From: Neorhizobium petrolearium
GTDB lineage: Bacteria > Pseudomonadota > Alphaproteobacteria > Rhizobiales > Rhizobiaceae
Direction: 5' to 3'
DNA length: 64,000 nucleotides
Assembly (NCBI RefSeq): GCF_017873175.1
Contig: NZ_JAGGJW010000010.1
Coordinates: forward strand, 186,001 to 250,000
The position numbers were made by a program, and so were the translations under genes. Every line of letters starts with the position of its first letter. Position 1 is the stretch's first letter. The notes below the pieces were generated by a model. The model ran no database searches and was not told where the DNA came from. It saw nothing but the letters and a program-made list of their open reading frames with translations. Shown one piece after another: positions 16,198 through 24,410 of this stretch.

Positions 16198-18318
16198 ATG
16201 TCCGACATCACGACCATCTTTCCCAAGGCGTTCGACCTCGATCGTCTCTTGCGCCCGCGGTCCATCGCGATCGTGGGCGCGTCGCCCGATCCCGCCTCGA
16301 TCGGCGGCGGCGTGCTGGCGAACCTCGAACTCTTCAAGTATTCGGGCGACCTGCATCTCGTCAGCCGCTCGCGCGACGAGATCAACGGCCGACCCTGCGT
16401 GAAGACGATCGGCGACCTGCCGAAAGGCGTCGACGTGGTCATCCTCATCGTACCGCAGGCGGCGATCAGGGAATCGGTTCTCGCCTGCATTGAGCGGGAA
16501 GTGGCGAGCGTCATCGTATATTCGTCGGGCTTCGCAGAAGCGGGCGAGGAGGGCCGTAAACAGCAAGATGAACTTGCCGAGATCTGCCGCAAGGCGGGCA
16601 TCGCCATGCTCGGGCCTAACTGCATGGGCTATACGAACTATGTCGACGGGATTCCGCTCACCTTCGAGCCGGTCGATCTGCGCGGCGTCGGCGAGCGTTC
16701 GCGCGTAGCGATCGTCGCCCAGAGCGGCGCCACGGCCGCCAACATCCGTTTCGCCATGCACTCCCGCGAGATCGCGGTCTCCTATGTGATCGCCACCGGC
16801 AACGAAGCGGTGCTCGCCGCCGAAGACCTGATCGCATGGCTGATCGAGGACAAGGACAACACGGTTGTCGCGGTCTATGTCGAGCAGGTAAAGAACCCGC
16901 AAAAATTCCTTGCCGTCGCTCGCCGCGCCCGCGAACTCGGCAAGCCGATTGTCATGCTGCATCCGGGCTCCAGCGAGCGCGGCAAGGCGGCGGCTCAATC
17001 GCATACCGGCGCTCTTGCCGGCGACCACGCCACCATGCAGACGGCGATCCGCAACGAGGCGGTCGCGCTGGTCGAAACGACCGACGAACTGTTCGACGTG
17101 GCCGCGATCCTCGCCCGTTATCCCCTGCCGCCGCCGGGTGAGGCCGGTATCGTGACCAATTCCGGCGCAATCCGTGGCCTCTGCTTCGATTTCTGCGAAC
17201 GAGTCGGCCTGCCGATCGCGACTCTTTCGGAAGAGGTTCATGCGGAGCTCACCTCGCTCGTGCCGCCCTATGTGCATGTCGATAACCCGTTCGATATCGG
17301 CACGACCGGTTTCGCCAATCCCGGCATTTTCGGTACGTCCACCGCGGCCATGCTGAAGGACCCGAATGTCGGCATCGTCTTCCTGTCGCATGCGGGTGGT
17401 TCGCCGCCGATGCAGATCAAGAAGTCGGACGCGATCATTCCGGTTGCTGCGACCGCCGAAAAGCCGGTCATCCTCAACATCATCGGCGACGACTACCCGC
17501 TCGACCCGAGTTTCATGAAGGCGGTGCGCGACAGCGGCATTCCGTTCTTCCGTTCGCCTGAACGCGCCATGCGGGCCATGGCCGTGGTCATGAACTATGC
17601 CGCCGCGCTCGCCGCCACGAAGGACCTTGCACCGGAAGGTAAGCGGCTGAAGAACGTCCCGGCCTCCGGCCTGGTGGTCGAGTATGAGGGCAAGCGCATC
17701 CTTTCCGACCTTGGCATCCAGACGCCTACGGGCGCTCTGGCGAAAAATGCCGATGAGGCAGCGAAGATCGCCGCCGGGATCGGCTATCCGGTCGTCATGA
17801 AGGCACAGGCGGCGGAGCTTGCCCACAAGAGCGATGTCGGCGGTGTCATCATCAACCTCACCGACGAGGCGGCGGTGCGTGCCGCGCATGAGAAGATGTA
17901 TGCCGATATCGCCAGCCATAAGCCGGGTCTGACGCTTGACGGCGTGCTGATCGAAGGCATGGCGCGGCAGGGCCTCGAAATGGTGGTCGGTGCCAAGCGC
18001 GACCAATGGGGTCCGACGGTTCTCGTGGGCTTGGGCGGCGTCTGGATCGAGGCGTTGGCGGATGCCCGTCTTCTGCCGGCCGATATCAGCCGCGAACGGG
18101 CGATTGCCGAAATCCACAAGCTGAAGGCGGCAAAACTGCTTGGCCCCTTCCGTGGTCAACCGGCCCGCGATGTGGAGGCGATCGCCGACGTGGTGGTGAA
18201 GCTCGGCGCGTTGATGCGCTCGAACCCGGAAATCGTCGAAGTCGATATCAACCCGCTGGTTGTCTATGGCGAGGGGGACGGGGTTTTGGCCCTCGACGCA
18301 CTATTCGTGGTGCGGTGA
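16198..18318 (+). CDS. NDP-forming acyl-CoA synthetase, probable feruloyl/p-coumaroyl-CoA ligase
   Basis: 706 residues with the fused layout of ADP-forming acyl-CoA synthetases: CoA-binding Rossmann domain (IAIVGASPDPASIGGGVLAN, about 22-41), succinyl-CoA-synthetase-like ligase domains with the phosphohistidine in QSHTGALAGDH (about 268) and a C-terminal ATP-grasp domain (VVMKAQAAELAHKSDVGGV, EVDINPLVVYGEGDG). This is not the AMP-forming type found in Pseudomonas Fcs. FerA of Sphingobium SYK-6 is a characterised feruloyl-CoA synthetase of this NDP-forming superfamily, and the gene lies between a hydratase-lyase and an aldehyde dehydrogenase. The start at 16198 is 10 bp after the hydratase-lyase; an earlier in-frame ATG would overlap that gene. 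Confidence 0.82.
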   Translation: MSDITTIFPKAFDLDRLLRPRSIAIVGASPDPASIGGGVLANLELFKYSGDLHLVSRSRDEINGRPCVKTIGDLPKGVDVVILIVPQAAIRESVLACIEREVASVIVYSSGFAEAGEEGRKQQDELAEICRKAGIAMLGPNCMGYTNYVDGIPLTFEPVDLRGVGERSRVAIVAQSGATAANIRFAMHSREIAVSYVIATGNEAVLAAEDLIAWLIEDKDNTVVAVYVEQVKNPQKFLAVARRARELGKPIVMLHPGSSERGKAAAQSHTGALAGDHATMQTAIRNEAVALVETTDELFDVAAILARYPLPPPGEAGIVTNSGAIRGLCFDFCERVGLPIATLSEEVHAELTSLVPPYVHVDNPFDIGTTGFANPGIFGTSTAAMLKDPNVGIVFLSHAGGSPPMQIKKSDAIIPVAATAEKPVILNIIGDDYPLDPSFMKAVRDSGIPFFRSPERAMRAMAVVMNYAAALAATKDLAPEGKRLKNVPASGLVVEYEGKRILSDLGIQTPTGALAKNADEAAKIAAGIGYPVVMKAQAAELAHKSDVGGVIINLTDEAAVRAAHEKMYADIASHKPGLTLDGVLIEGMARQGLEMVVGAKRDQWGPTVLVGLGGVWIEALADARLLPADISRERAIAEIHKLKAAKLLGPFRGQPARDVEAIADVVVKLGALMRSNPEIVEVDINPLVVYGEGDGVLALDALFVVR

Positions 18319-18324
18319 TGTTTA

Positions 18325-18455
18325 TGGGTGGGGGCCACTCACCCGGCCTCCGCTCCGCTCGGTTACCCTCTCCCCAAGGGGCGAGGAGGGAATAGCCACG
18401 GTGCGGCATCTTCTCCCCAGCAGGGAGAAGATGCCGGCAGGCGGATGAGGGGGCG
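18325..18455. repeat. RIME-like intergenic palindrome
   Basis: A 13-bp stem GGCATCTTCTCCC/GGGAGAAGATGCC (18405-18417 and 18423-18435) is followed by the GGCAGGCGGATGAGGG word, and preceded by a smaller CTCCCC/GGGGCGAG palindrome. This composite is characteristic of Rhizobiaceae intergenic repeats. It interrupts the operon between the ligase and aldehyde dehydrogenase genes. Confidence 0.8.
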
Positions 18456-18500
18456 CTATGTCCGCTATTTCGTTAGAACGTCACGAGGGAGGAAACCGTG

Positions 18501-19943
18501 ATGCAGATTCAATCCTATGGCGAACTGAAGCTCTTCATCGACGGCGAATGGATTGGCGCGGACGGCCGCGTCACCGAGGACGTCATCAATCCCGCGACGG
18601 ACGAGCCGATCGCGGCGCTGCCGCATGCGACGGCGGAAGACCTGGATCGCGCCGTCGCAGCTGCCTCCCGCGCCTTCAGGACCTGGCGCACCACGACGGC
18701 CTACGACCGCGCCAAGATCATCCGCAAGGCGGCTGATATCCTGCGCGAGCGTGCCGCCGAACTCGGCCGGCGCATGACGCTCGACCAGGGCAAGCCGCTT
18801 TCCGAATCCATTCCGGAAATCCACATCTCCGCCGACATTCTCGACTGGACGGCTGACGAGGGCCGCCGCACCTATGGCCGCGTCATTCCTTCCCGCCTGC
18901 CGGGCGCCCGCTGGTTCGTCACCAAGGAACCGGTCGGCCCGGTTGCCGGCTTCACGCCCTGGAACTTTCCGGGCGTCATCCCGGCGCGAAAAATTTCCGC
19001 AGCACTCGCGACCGGCTGCACCATGGTCATCAAGCCTTCCGAGGAAACGCCCTCGACGGTGCTCGAAATCGCCCGCGCACTCCAGGATGCGGGCCTGCCG
19101 AACGGCGTACTGAACGTCGTGCATGGCAAGCCGGCCGAAGTCTCCGAACACCTGATCGGCTCCGAAGGCATCCGCAAGATCACGTTTACCGGCTCTACCA
19201 ATGTCGGCAAGCAGCTTGCCGTGCTCGCCGCGCAGGCAGGCGTCAAGCGCGCCACGATGGAGCTCGGCGGCCATGCGCCGGTGCTGATCTTCGAGGATGC
19301 GGATATCGACCACGCTATCCGCGTCATGGTGCATGCCAAATACCGCAATGCCGGTCAGGTCTGCATCTCGCCGACCCGCTTCTACGTACATGACAGCGTC
19401 CACGACAAGTTCGTCGACGGTTTCGCCAAGGCGGCTGCGGCACTGAAGGTCGGCGACGGTCTCGATCCGGAGAACCAGATGGGGCCACTCGCCAACAACC
19501 GCCGCGTGCCGGCCATGGAGCGCATGGTGGCGGATGCCGTCAGCCGCGGCGCAAGGATCGCCACCGGCGGCGAACGCGGCGGCAATCGCGGCTATTTCTT
19601 CCAGCCGACGGTGCTTGCCGACGTGCCGCAGGACGCGATCATCATGAATGACGAGCCGTTCGGCCCGGTCGCGGTCACCGCCCGTTTCTCCACTTTCGAG
19701 GAGGCTATCGAACAGGCGAACCGTCTGCCTTACGGGCTTGCCTCCTACGCCTTTACCCAGTCGGCCAAGACCGCGACCATGGTCAGCGACGCGATCCAGG
19801 CTGGTATGGTCGGCATCAACAACAATGCGATTTCCATGACGGAAACCCCCTTCGGCGGCGTCAAGCAGAGCGGCTACGGCTCCGAGGGCGGTTCGGAAGG
19901 CATGGAAGCCTACCTCGTCACCAAATTCACCAGCCAATCGTAA
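18501..19943 (+). CDS. vdh: NAD(P)-dependent aldehyde dehydrogenase, probable vanillin/4-hydroxybenzaldehyde dehydrogenase
   Basis: 480 residues from the ATG at 18501 after GGAGGAAACC (a GTG directly before it is also possible). It has all ALDH hallmarks: FTPWNFPG (about 152-159), FTGSTNVGK, the general base in MELGGHAPV (about 253), the catalytic Cys in NAGQVCISPTRF (about 287) and NDEPFGPV. Overall it is nearest to the succinate-semialdehyde/aromatic aldehyde branch. The position between two hydratase-lyases argues that it oxidises vanillin or 4-hydroxybenzaldehyde to the benzoate, which PobA and the Pca enzymes can then use. The aromatic specificity is inferred from context, not from a motif. 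Confidence 0.82.
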   Translation: MQIQSYGELKLFIDGEWIGADGRVTEDVINPATDEPIAALPHATAEDLDRAVAAASRAFRTWRTTTAYDRAKIIRKAADILRERAAELGRRMTLDQGKPLSESIPEIHISADILDWTADEGRRTYGRVIPSRLPGARWFVTKEPVGPVAGFTPWNFPGVIPARKISAALATGCTMVIKPSEETPSTVLEIARALQDAGLPNGVLNVVHGKPAEVSEHLIGSEGIRKITFTGSTNVGKQLAVLAAQAGVKRATMELGGHAPVLIFEDADIDHAIRVMVHAKYRNAGQVCISPTRFYVHDSVHDKFVDGFAKAAAALKVGDGLDPENQMGPLANNRRVPAMERMVADAVSRGARIATGGERGGNRGYFFQPTVLADVPQDAIIMNDEPFGPVAVTARFSTFEEAIEQANRLPYGLASYAFTQSAKTATMVSDAIQAGMVGINNNAISMTETPFGGVKQSGYGSEGGSEGMEAYLVTKFTSQS

Positions 19944-19972
19944 GGCGAAAGAGCGTTTTAGGAGCACTAATC

Positions 19973-20815
19973 ATGGCCATTGAAGCAAGCGATATCGGCG
20001 GCGAAAACGTCAAGGTCGAATTCGAGGACGGCATTGCCTGGGTAAAGCTGAACCGCCCGGACAAGCGCAACGCCATGAGCGTCGGCCTGGCGGAAGACAT
20101 GATCCGCGTACTCGACGAACTCGAAATCGACGACCGTGCCGGCGTCATCATCCTCACCGGTGAGGGCGAAGCCTTCTCCGCCGGCATGGACCTGAAGGAC
20201 TTCTTCCGCGCCACCGACGGCGTCTCGGACGTGAAGCGCATGCGCGCCTACCGTTCCACCCGCGCCTGGCAATGGCGCCTCCTGATGCACTACGCCAAGC
20301 CGACGATTGCCATGGTCAACGGCTGGTGTTTTGGCGGCGCCTTCACGCCGCTGATCTGCTGCGACCTCGCCATTGCTTCGGAAGATGCGGTTTTCGGCCT
20401 TTCGGAAATCAACTGGGGGGTGATCCCCGGCGGCGTCGTGTCCAAGGCGATCTCGACCCTGATGAACGATCGCAAGGCCATGTACTACGTGATGACCGGC
20501 GAGAAATTCGGCGGCAAGACGGCCGAACAGCTCGGCCTGGTGAACGAGGCGGTGCCGGCCGACAAGCTCCGCGAACGCACCGTCGAAATCGCCCGCGTGC
20601 TTCTCGAAAAGAACCCGACCGTGCTCCGCCAGGCACGAATGGCCTATAAATATGTGCGTGAGATGACCTGGGAAGAGTCGGCGGAATATTTGACCGCCAA
20701 AGCCGACCAGACGACGTTTGTCGATCCCGAAAAGGGACGGGAGAAGGGGCTGTCGCAGTTCCTGGATACGAAGACCTATCGCCCGGGGCATGGAGCTTAC
20801 AAGCGCGAAGGGTGA
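19973..20815 (+). CDS. Hydroxycinnamoyl-CoA hydratase-lyase, copy 2
   Basis: 280 residues, paralogous to the gene at 15324 throughout: SAGMDLKDFFRAT, KPTIAMVNGWCFGGAFTPLI, FGLSEINWGVIPGG, YYVMTGEKFGGKT and SQFLDTKTYRPGHGAYKRE. The catalytic Glu and the oxyanion-hole glycines are kept, so it should be active. It lies 29 bp after the aldehyde dehydrogenase. Copies 1 and 2 may prefer different ring substitution (coumaroyl, feruloyl, caffeoyl) or allow different expression. The tail YRPGHGAYKRE is closer to the Pseudomonas enzyme tail than copy 1. Confidence 0.88.
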   Translation: MAIEASDIGGENVKVEFEDGIAWVKLNRPDKRNAMSVGLAEDMIRVLDELEIDDRAGVIILTGEGEAFSAGMDLKDFFRATDGVSDVKRMRAYRSTRAWQWRLLMHYAKPTIAMVNGWCFGGAFTPLICCDLAIASEDAVFGLSEINWGVIPGGVVSKAISTLMNDRKAMYYVMTGEKFGGKTAEQLGLVNEAVPADKLRERTVEIARVLLEKNPTVLRQARMAYKYVREMTWEESAEYLTAKADQTTFVDPEKGREKGLSQFLDTKTYRPGHGAYKREG

Positions 20816-20817
20816 AG

Positions 20818-20945
20818 GTTACTTCCCTTTTTGGGGAAGGGTGCGGCACGCAGCGCCGGGGTGGGGTGATCGTGAGGTGATCTCTTTCACCCCCACCGTC
20901 GCTTCGCGATGGCCTCCCCTCGAGGGGGAGATGGCGCCCTGGCCA
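20818..20945. repeat. RIME-like intergenic palindrome
   Basis: Inverted words ACTTCCCTTTTTGGGGAAG and GCCTCCCCTCGAGGGGGAGATGG flank a stretch containing GGGGTGGGGTGA and TCACCCCCACC, which pair with each other. It lies between the second hydratase-lyase and the acyl-CoA dehydrogenase pair. Confidence 0.7.
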
Positions 20946-20975
20946 AGCCATCACACTCGAACAAGAGACATCACC

Positions 20976-22130
20976 ATGGATCTGAATTATTCGGACGAGC
21001 AGCTCCTTTTGAAGGAAAGCGCCGATCGCTTTCTGAAGGAGCGCTACGACTTCGATAAACGGGCAAAAATCGTCGCCTCCGATGACGGCTTCGACGCTGG
21101 TATCTGGGCGGAGATGGCCAATCTCGGCTGGCTGGCGCTGCCCTTTTCCGAGGAAAACGGCGGACTTGGCGGCGGCGCGGTCGAAATCTCGCTGATCATG
21201 GAAGCGATCGGTCGGGCGCTGGTCGTCGAGCCCTACCTCGCCTCAGTCATCCTCGCCGGAAGTCTCATTGAAAAACTCGGCACGGAAAGCCAGAAGGCAG
21301 AAATCCTCGGCGGCCTGATCGCGGGCACGTCGCGTCCGGCGCTCGCACATGCGGAAAAACAGACCGGTTTCGACCTTGGCAATATCTCCGCCACCGCCGT
21401 GAGAACCGGCGACGGCTATACGCTCTCCGGCGGTAAGCCGCTGGTACTTGGCGGAGCCGCCGCGGACATCTTCCTCGTCTCGGCCAAGCTCGACGGGAAT
21501 ATCCGCCTCTTCGTCGTCCCGGCCGATGCAGTGGGGCTCGCACGCAAGCCAGCAAAGCTCGTCGATGGCAGCCGCGCCTGCGATCTCTCTTTATATAATG
21601 TCCCTATGCCGGCCTCCGCCCTCCTCGACGGCGACAACACGCTCGTCGAAGTCGAAGCGGCTTATGACCGCTCCAATGCCGCGCTCGCCTCCGAAGCGGT
21701 CGGCATCATGGATGCGCTGCTCGATGCCACCGTTTCCTACACCAAGGAACGCGTGCAGTTTGGCAAGCCGCTCGCCGCCTTCCAGGCGCTGCAGCACCGC
21801 ATGGCCGAGATCGCCGTGAAATGCCAGGAAGCCCGTGGTTCGGCATTGCTCGCCACGCTTTCCGTTGATGCGTTGCGTTCAATGCGCATCCGCGGCGTTT
21901 CTGGGGCCCGAGCCAAGATCGGCAAAGTTTCCCGCGTCGTTGCCCAGGAGGCGATCCAGTTGCACGGCGCCATGGGCTTTTCGGAGGAAATGCCGATCGG
22001 CGCCTGGTTCCGAAGGCTCTATGCGATCGAAAACACCTTCGGCACCACTGCCGACCACCTGAAGCGCTATGGCGAGATCATCCACGATCCCGCCGTGCTT
22101 TCGGGCAGCCTGCTGCGCGAACCGGCCTGA
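20976..22130 (+). CDS. Acyl-CoA dehydrogenase, small (non-catalytic?) subunit of a pair
   Basis: 384 residues from the ATG at 20976 (MDLNYSDEQLLLKESADRF); earlier in-frame codons fall inside the repeat. The domain order is ACAD N, M and C. It resembles the PimD-like small subunits of two-gene dehydrogenases: LGWLALPFSEENGGLGGGAV and QFGKPLAAFQALQHRMAE are present, but the segment where most ACADs have the catalytic Glu reads IENTFGTTADHL, without the usual YEGT. It is 10 bp upstream of a second ACAD. Together they may oxidise a phenylpropanoyl-CoA (dihydrocoumaroyl or dihydroferuloyl) to the cinnamoyl-CoA used by the hydratase-lyases, as proposed for HcaD in Acinetobacter. Substrate is an inference. 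Confidence 0.82.
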   Translation: MDLNYSDEQLLLKESADRFLKERYDFDKRAKIVASDDGFDAGIWAEMANLGWLALPFSEENGGLGGGAVEISLIMEAIGRALVVEPYLASVILAGSLIEKLGTESQKAEILGGLIAGTSRPALAHAEKQTGFDLGNISATAVRTGDGYTLSGGKPLVLGGAAADIFLVSAKLDGNIRLFVVPADAVGLARKPAKLVDGSRACDLSLYNVPMPASALLDGDNTLVEVEAAYDRSNAALASEAVGIMDALLDATVSYTKERVQFGKPLAAFQALQHRMAEIAVKCQEARGSALLATLSVDALRSMRIRGVSGARAKIGKVSRVVAQEAIQLHGAMGFSEEMPIGAWFRRLYAIENTFGTTADHLKRYGEIIHDPAVLSGSLLREPA

Positions 22131-22140
22131 GGAGGACGTC

Positions 22141-23343
22141 ATGGATCTGTTGATGACAGAAGAAGAGGTCCGTTTTCGCGACGCGGTGCGGACGTTTCTC
22201 GGCATCCATCTGGACGACGATCTGAAACGCGCCGAACGGCTGAATCCCAGCTTCCTCGCCGATCCGGATATCGGGCTGAAATGGCAGGCGAAGCTCAACG
22301 AGCAGGGCTGGGTCGCCCCTTCGTGGCCGAAGCAATACGGCGGCACCGGCTGGACGCTCGCCGAACGCTATATTTTCGATCAGGAATGCGAGCGGGCCGG
22401 CGAGCCGCATTTCCGCGGCGCCTCGATCAAGATGATCGCGCCTGTCCTGATGCGCTACGGCACCGACGAACAGAAAGCCTTCTACCTGCCGCGCATCCTC
22501 AACGGCGAGGATCTTTGGGCGCAGGGATATTCCGAACCCGGCTCCGGCTCCGACCTCGCCTCGCTGAAGACCAAGGCGGTGCTCGAAGGCGACTACTACG
22601 TCATCAACGGCTCGAAGATCTGGTCGACGCTGGCGCATCATGCCACCCGCATGTTCGCACTGGTGCGCACTGCCGACACCGGCAAGAAGCAGGAAGGCAT
22701 CACCTTCATCCTGATCGACCTCAAATCCCCGGGCGTGACAATCCGGCCAATCCGCTCGATCTGCGGCACGCACGAGTTCAACCAGGTCTTCTTCGACGAC
22801 GTAAAAGTGTCGGTTTCCGACCGGATCGGCGAGGAAGGTGAGGGCTGGGACATCGCCAAATACCTGCTCGAATTCGAGCGGGGCGGGGCCTTCGCCGGCG
22901 GCGTGCTGCGGGCGATGCTGACACGCCTCCACCGACTCGCCTCCGAACCGCTGCCGGATGGACGAAAAATGATCGACGATCCACTCTTTGCGGCCCGCTT
23001 GGCCGAGATCGCCACCGATATCGACGCCAACGACATGCTGGAACTGGCCGCCATGTCCAAGGTGCAGGCCGGCGGCAATCCGGGGTCGGTGCCGTCGTCT
23101 ACAATGAAGATCGAGCGCAGCCGCATCCGCCAGTCGATCGCCGAACTCGCCGCCTCGATCCTCGGCCCGGATGCACTGCGCTGGGAAGAACGCCGGCCGC
23201 TGCACGAACTGCCGGAAGAGAGCGAGATTGCCGAGGAGCGCAAGGTCGCCTCCGCCATCTATTTCAACTCCCGCTCCCAGAGCATCTTCGGCGGTAGCAA
23301 TGAAATCCAGCTGGAGATCATCGCGAAGACACTGCTCAGGTAG
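22141..23343 (+). CDS. Acyl-CoA dehydrogenase, large (catalytic) subunit of a pair
   Basis: 400 residues behind GAGGAGG. FAD and substrate motifs are clear: AQGYSEPGSGSDLASLKTKA (about 127-146), NGSKIWSTLAHHA and the C-terminal SIFGGSNEIQ. The last has Gly where medium-chain enzymes have their catalytic Glu. A replacement base is visible at E246 in EFERGG, the position used by isovaleryl-CoA dehydrogenase and by the mycobacterial heteromeric enzymes. This pattern, with a degenerate partner upstream, fits an alpha2beta2 dehydrogenase. PimC-like large subunits have this length. The 3' end overlaps the convergent regulator gene by 8 bp. Confidence 0.85.
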   Translation: MDLLMTEEEVRFRDAVRTFLGIHLDDDLKRAERLNPSFLADPDIGLKWQAKLNEQGWVAPSWPKQYGGTGWTLAERYIFDQECERAGEPHFRGASIKMIAPVLMRYGTDEQKAFYLPRILNGEDLWAQGYSEPGSGSDLASLKTKAVLEGDYYVINGSKIWSTLAHHATRMFALVRTADTGKKQEGITFILIDLKSPGVTIRPIRSICGTHEFNQVFFDDVKVSVSDRIGEEGEGWDIAKYLLEFERGGAFAGGVLRAMLTRLHRLASEPLPDGRKMIDDPLFAARLAEIATDIDANDMLELAAMSKVQAGGNPGSVPSSTMKIERSRIRQSIAELAASILGPDALRWEERRPLHELPEESEIAEERKVASAIYFNSRSQSIFGGSNEIQLEIIAKTLLR

Positions 23344-24304
23344 CTTTCAATCGCCTTCGCGTGTCACTCGGGCTTTCCCGGTAATGCGCGCGGTAGCTGC
23401 GCGAGAAGGCGGAGGCCGAGTTGAATCCCGTCGCTGCGGCTATATCCGCGAAACTGGCGCGCGTCTCGATCACCTTCCGGCGTGCGGCGTTGAGGCGAAG
23501 CGCGAGGTAGTGCTCATGCGGTGCAGCACCCATGATATCGCGAAACAGGTCCTGCAGGTGCCGGGCGCTCACTCCTGCCCGCTTCGCCAGGCGGACAAGG
23601 GAGAGCGGCGCCTCCACCGTCTCCTCCATCAGCTTCACTGCAGTCTGAACGCGGGCGTCGACAATCCGCATATTGCCGATCGCCGGCACTTGTAACAGGT
23701 CGCCACGAGTGCGCTCCTGCTCGTAGATGAAGAGCCGCGAGACTTCCAGCGCCAGTGAATAGCCATGTGCGCGGCGGATCAACTCCAGCATCAGGTCGAG
23801 CGTCGGCAGCGAACCGCCGGTGGTGATGCGCTTGCCGTCAATGACGAAGCGTTCGCGGATCATGTTCACCTGCGGATAGGCAGTCGAGAAATCCTCGAAA
23901 TCTTCCCAATGGGTGGTGGCGGAAAAGCCATCGAGAAGACTCGTATCTGCGAGAACGAAAGAGCCGGCCTCTATGCCGGCGATCAGCTTGCGGTGTCGCG
24001 CCGTCCGGGAAAGCTGGAATTTCAGCTCACGCGTGGCATGCCGCTTCCAGTTATAGCTGGCGAGCACGAAAAGCGGATCGCTCTCCCGTCCGGGCCGGAA
24101 GGCTCCGCTGACGGGAATGGGAATGCCCGCCTTCGTATCAATCGGCTGTCCCTCTGGTGAAAAGAGCGTCCAGCGATAAAGCTCCCGGCCGACGATGCGG
24201 TTTGCGGCGCGCAGGGGCTCAATCACGGATGCCGCGAGAATAAGGTTGATCTCCGGCAGCACCAGAATGTCGAAATGCTGCTCCTGCGAGAAAACGTCAG
24301 CCAC
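23336..24304 (-). CDS. GlxA-type AraC regulator (DJ-1/PfpI domain plus AraC HTH), CdhR-like
   Basis: 322 residues from a GTG at 24304 preceded by GGAGGG; the frame stays open upstream but would enter the divergent gene. The N-terminal half is a DJ-1/PfpI-like domain (HFDILVLPEINLILAASVIE, AGIEAGSFVLADTSLLDG), and the C-terminal half carries two helix-turn-helix motifs (LVRLAKRAGVSARHLQDLF, FADIAAATGFNSASAFSRSY). This is the architecture of CdhR and GbdR, regulators of carnitine and betaine catabolism in Pseudomonas. It is divergent, 106 bp, from the BKACE and carnitine dehydrogenase genes, so activation of that operon by carnitine or a product is likely. Confidence 0.86.
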   Translation of the reverse strand: MADVFSQEQHFDILVLPEINLILAASVIEPLRAANRIVGRELYRWTLFSPEGQPIDTKAGIPIPVSGAFRPGRESDPLFVLASYNWKRHATRELKFQLSRTARHRKLIAGIEAGSFVLADTSLLDGFSATTHWEDFEDFSTAYPQVNMIRERFVIDGKRITTGGSLPTLDLMLELIRRAHGYSLALEVSRLFIYEQERTRGDLLQVPAIGNMRIVDARVQTAVKLMEETVEAPLSLVRLAKRAGVSARHLQDLFRDIMGAAPHEHYLALRLNAARRKVIETRASFADIAAATGFNSASAFSRSYRAHYRESPSDTRRRLKAT

Positions 24305-24410
24305 GCAATCATTGCCCTCCGTTTCCGCTAATGTATAGAATGGCGCTGAAAGTGAAAAGCATTCTCCTCTCTTCCGGTTCGTAATGGCGAAAACGAACGA
24401 GGAGAGGAAC

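Noticed and set aside
16027..18159. A 710-codon open frame on the minus strand opposite the CoA ligase
   Set aside because: It is antisense to a gene with clear family motifs throughout, is rich in Arg, Asp and His as expected for the complement of GC-rich codons, and has no ribosome site or recognisable domain.
22078..23205. A 375-codon minus-strand frame opposite the acyl-CoA dehydrogenase
   Set aside because: Antisense shadow; the plus-strand frame has all acyl-CoA dehydrogenase motifs.
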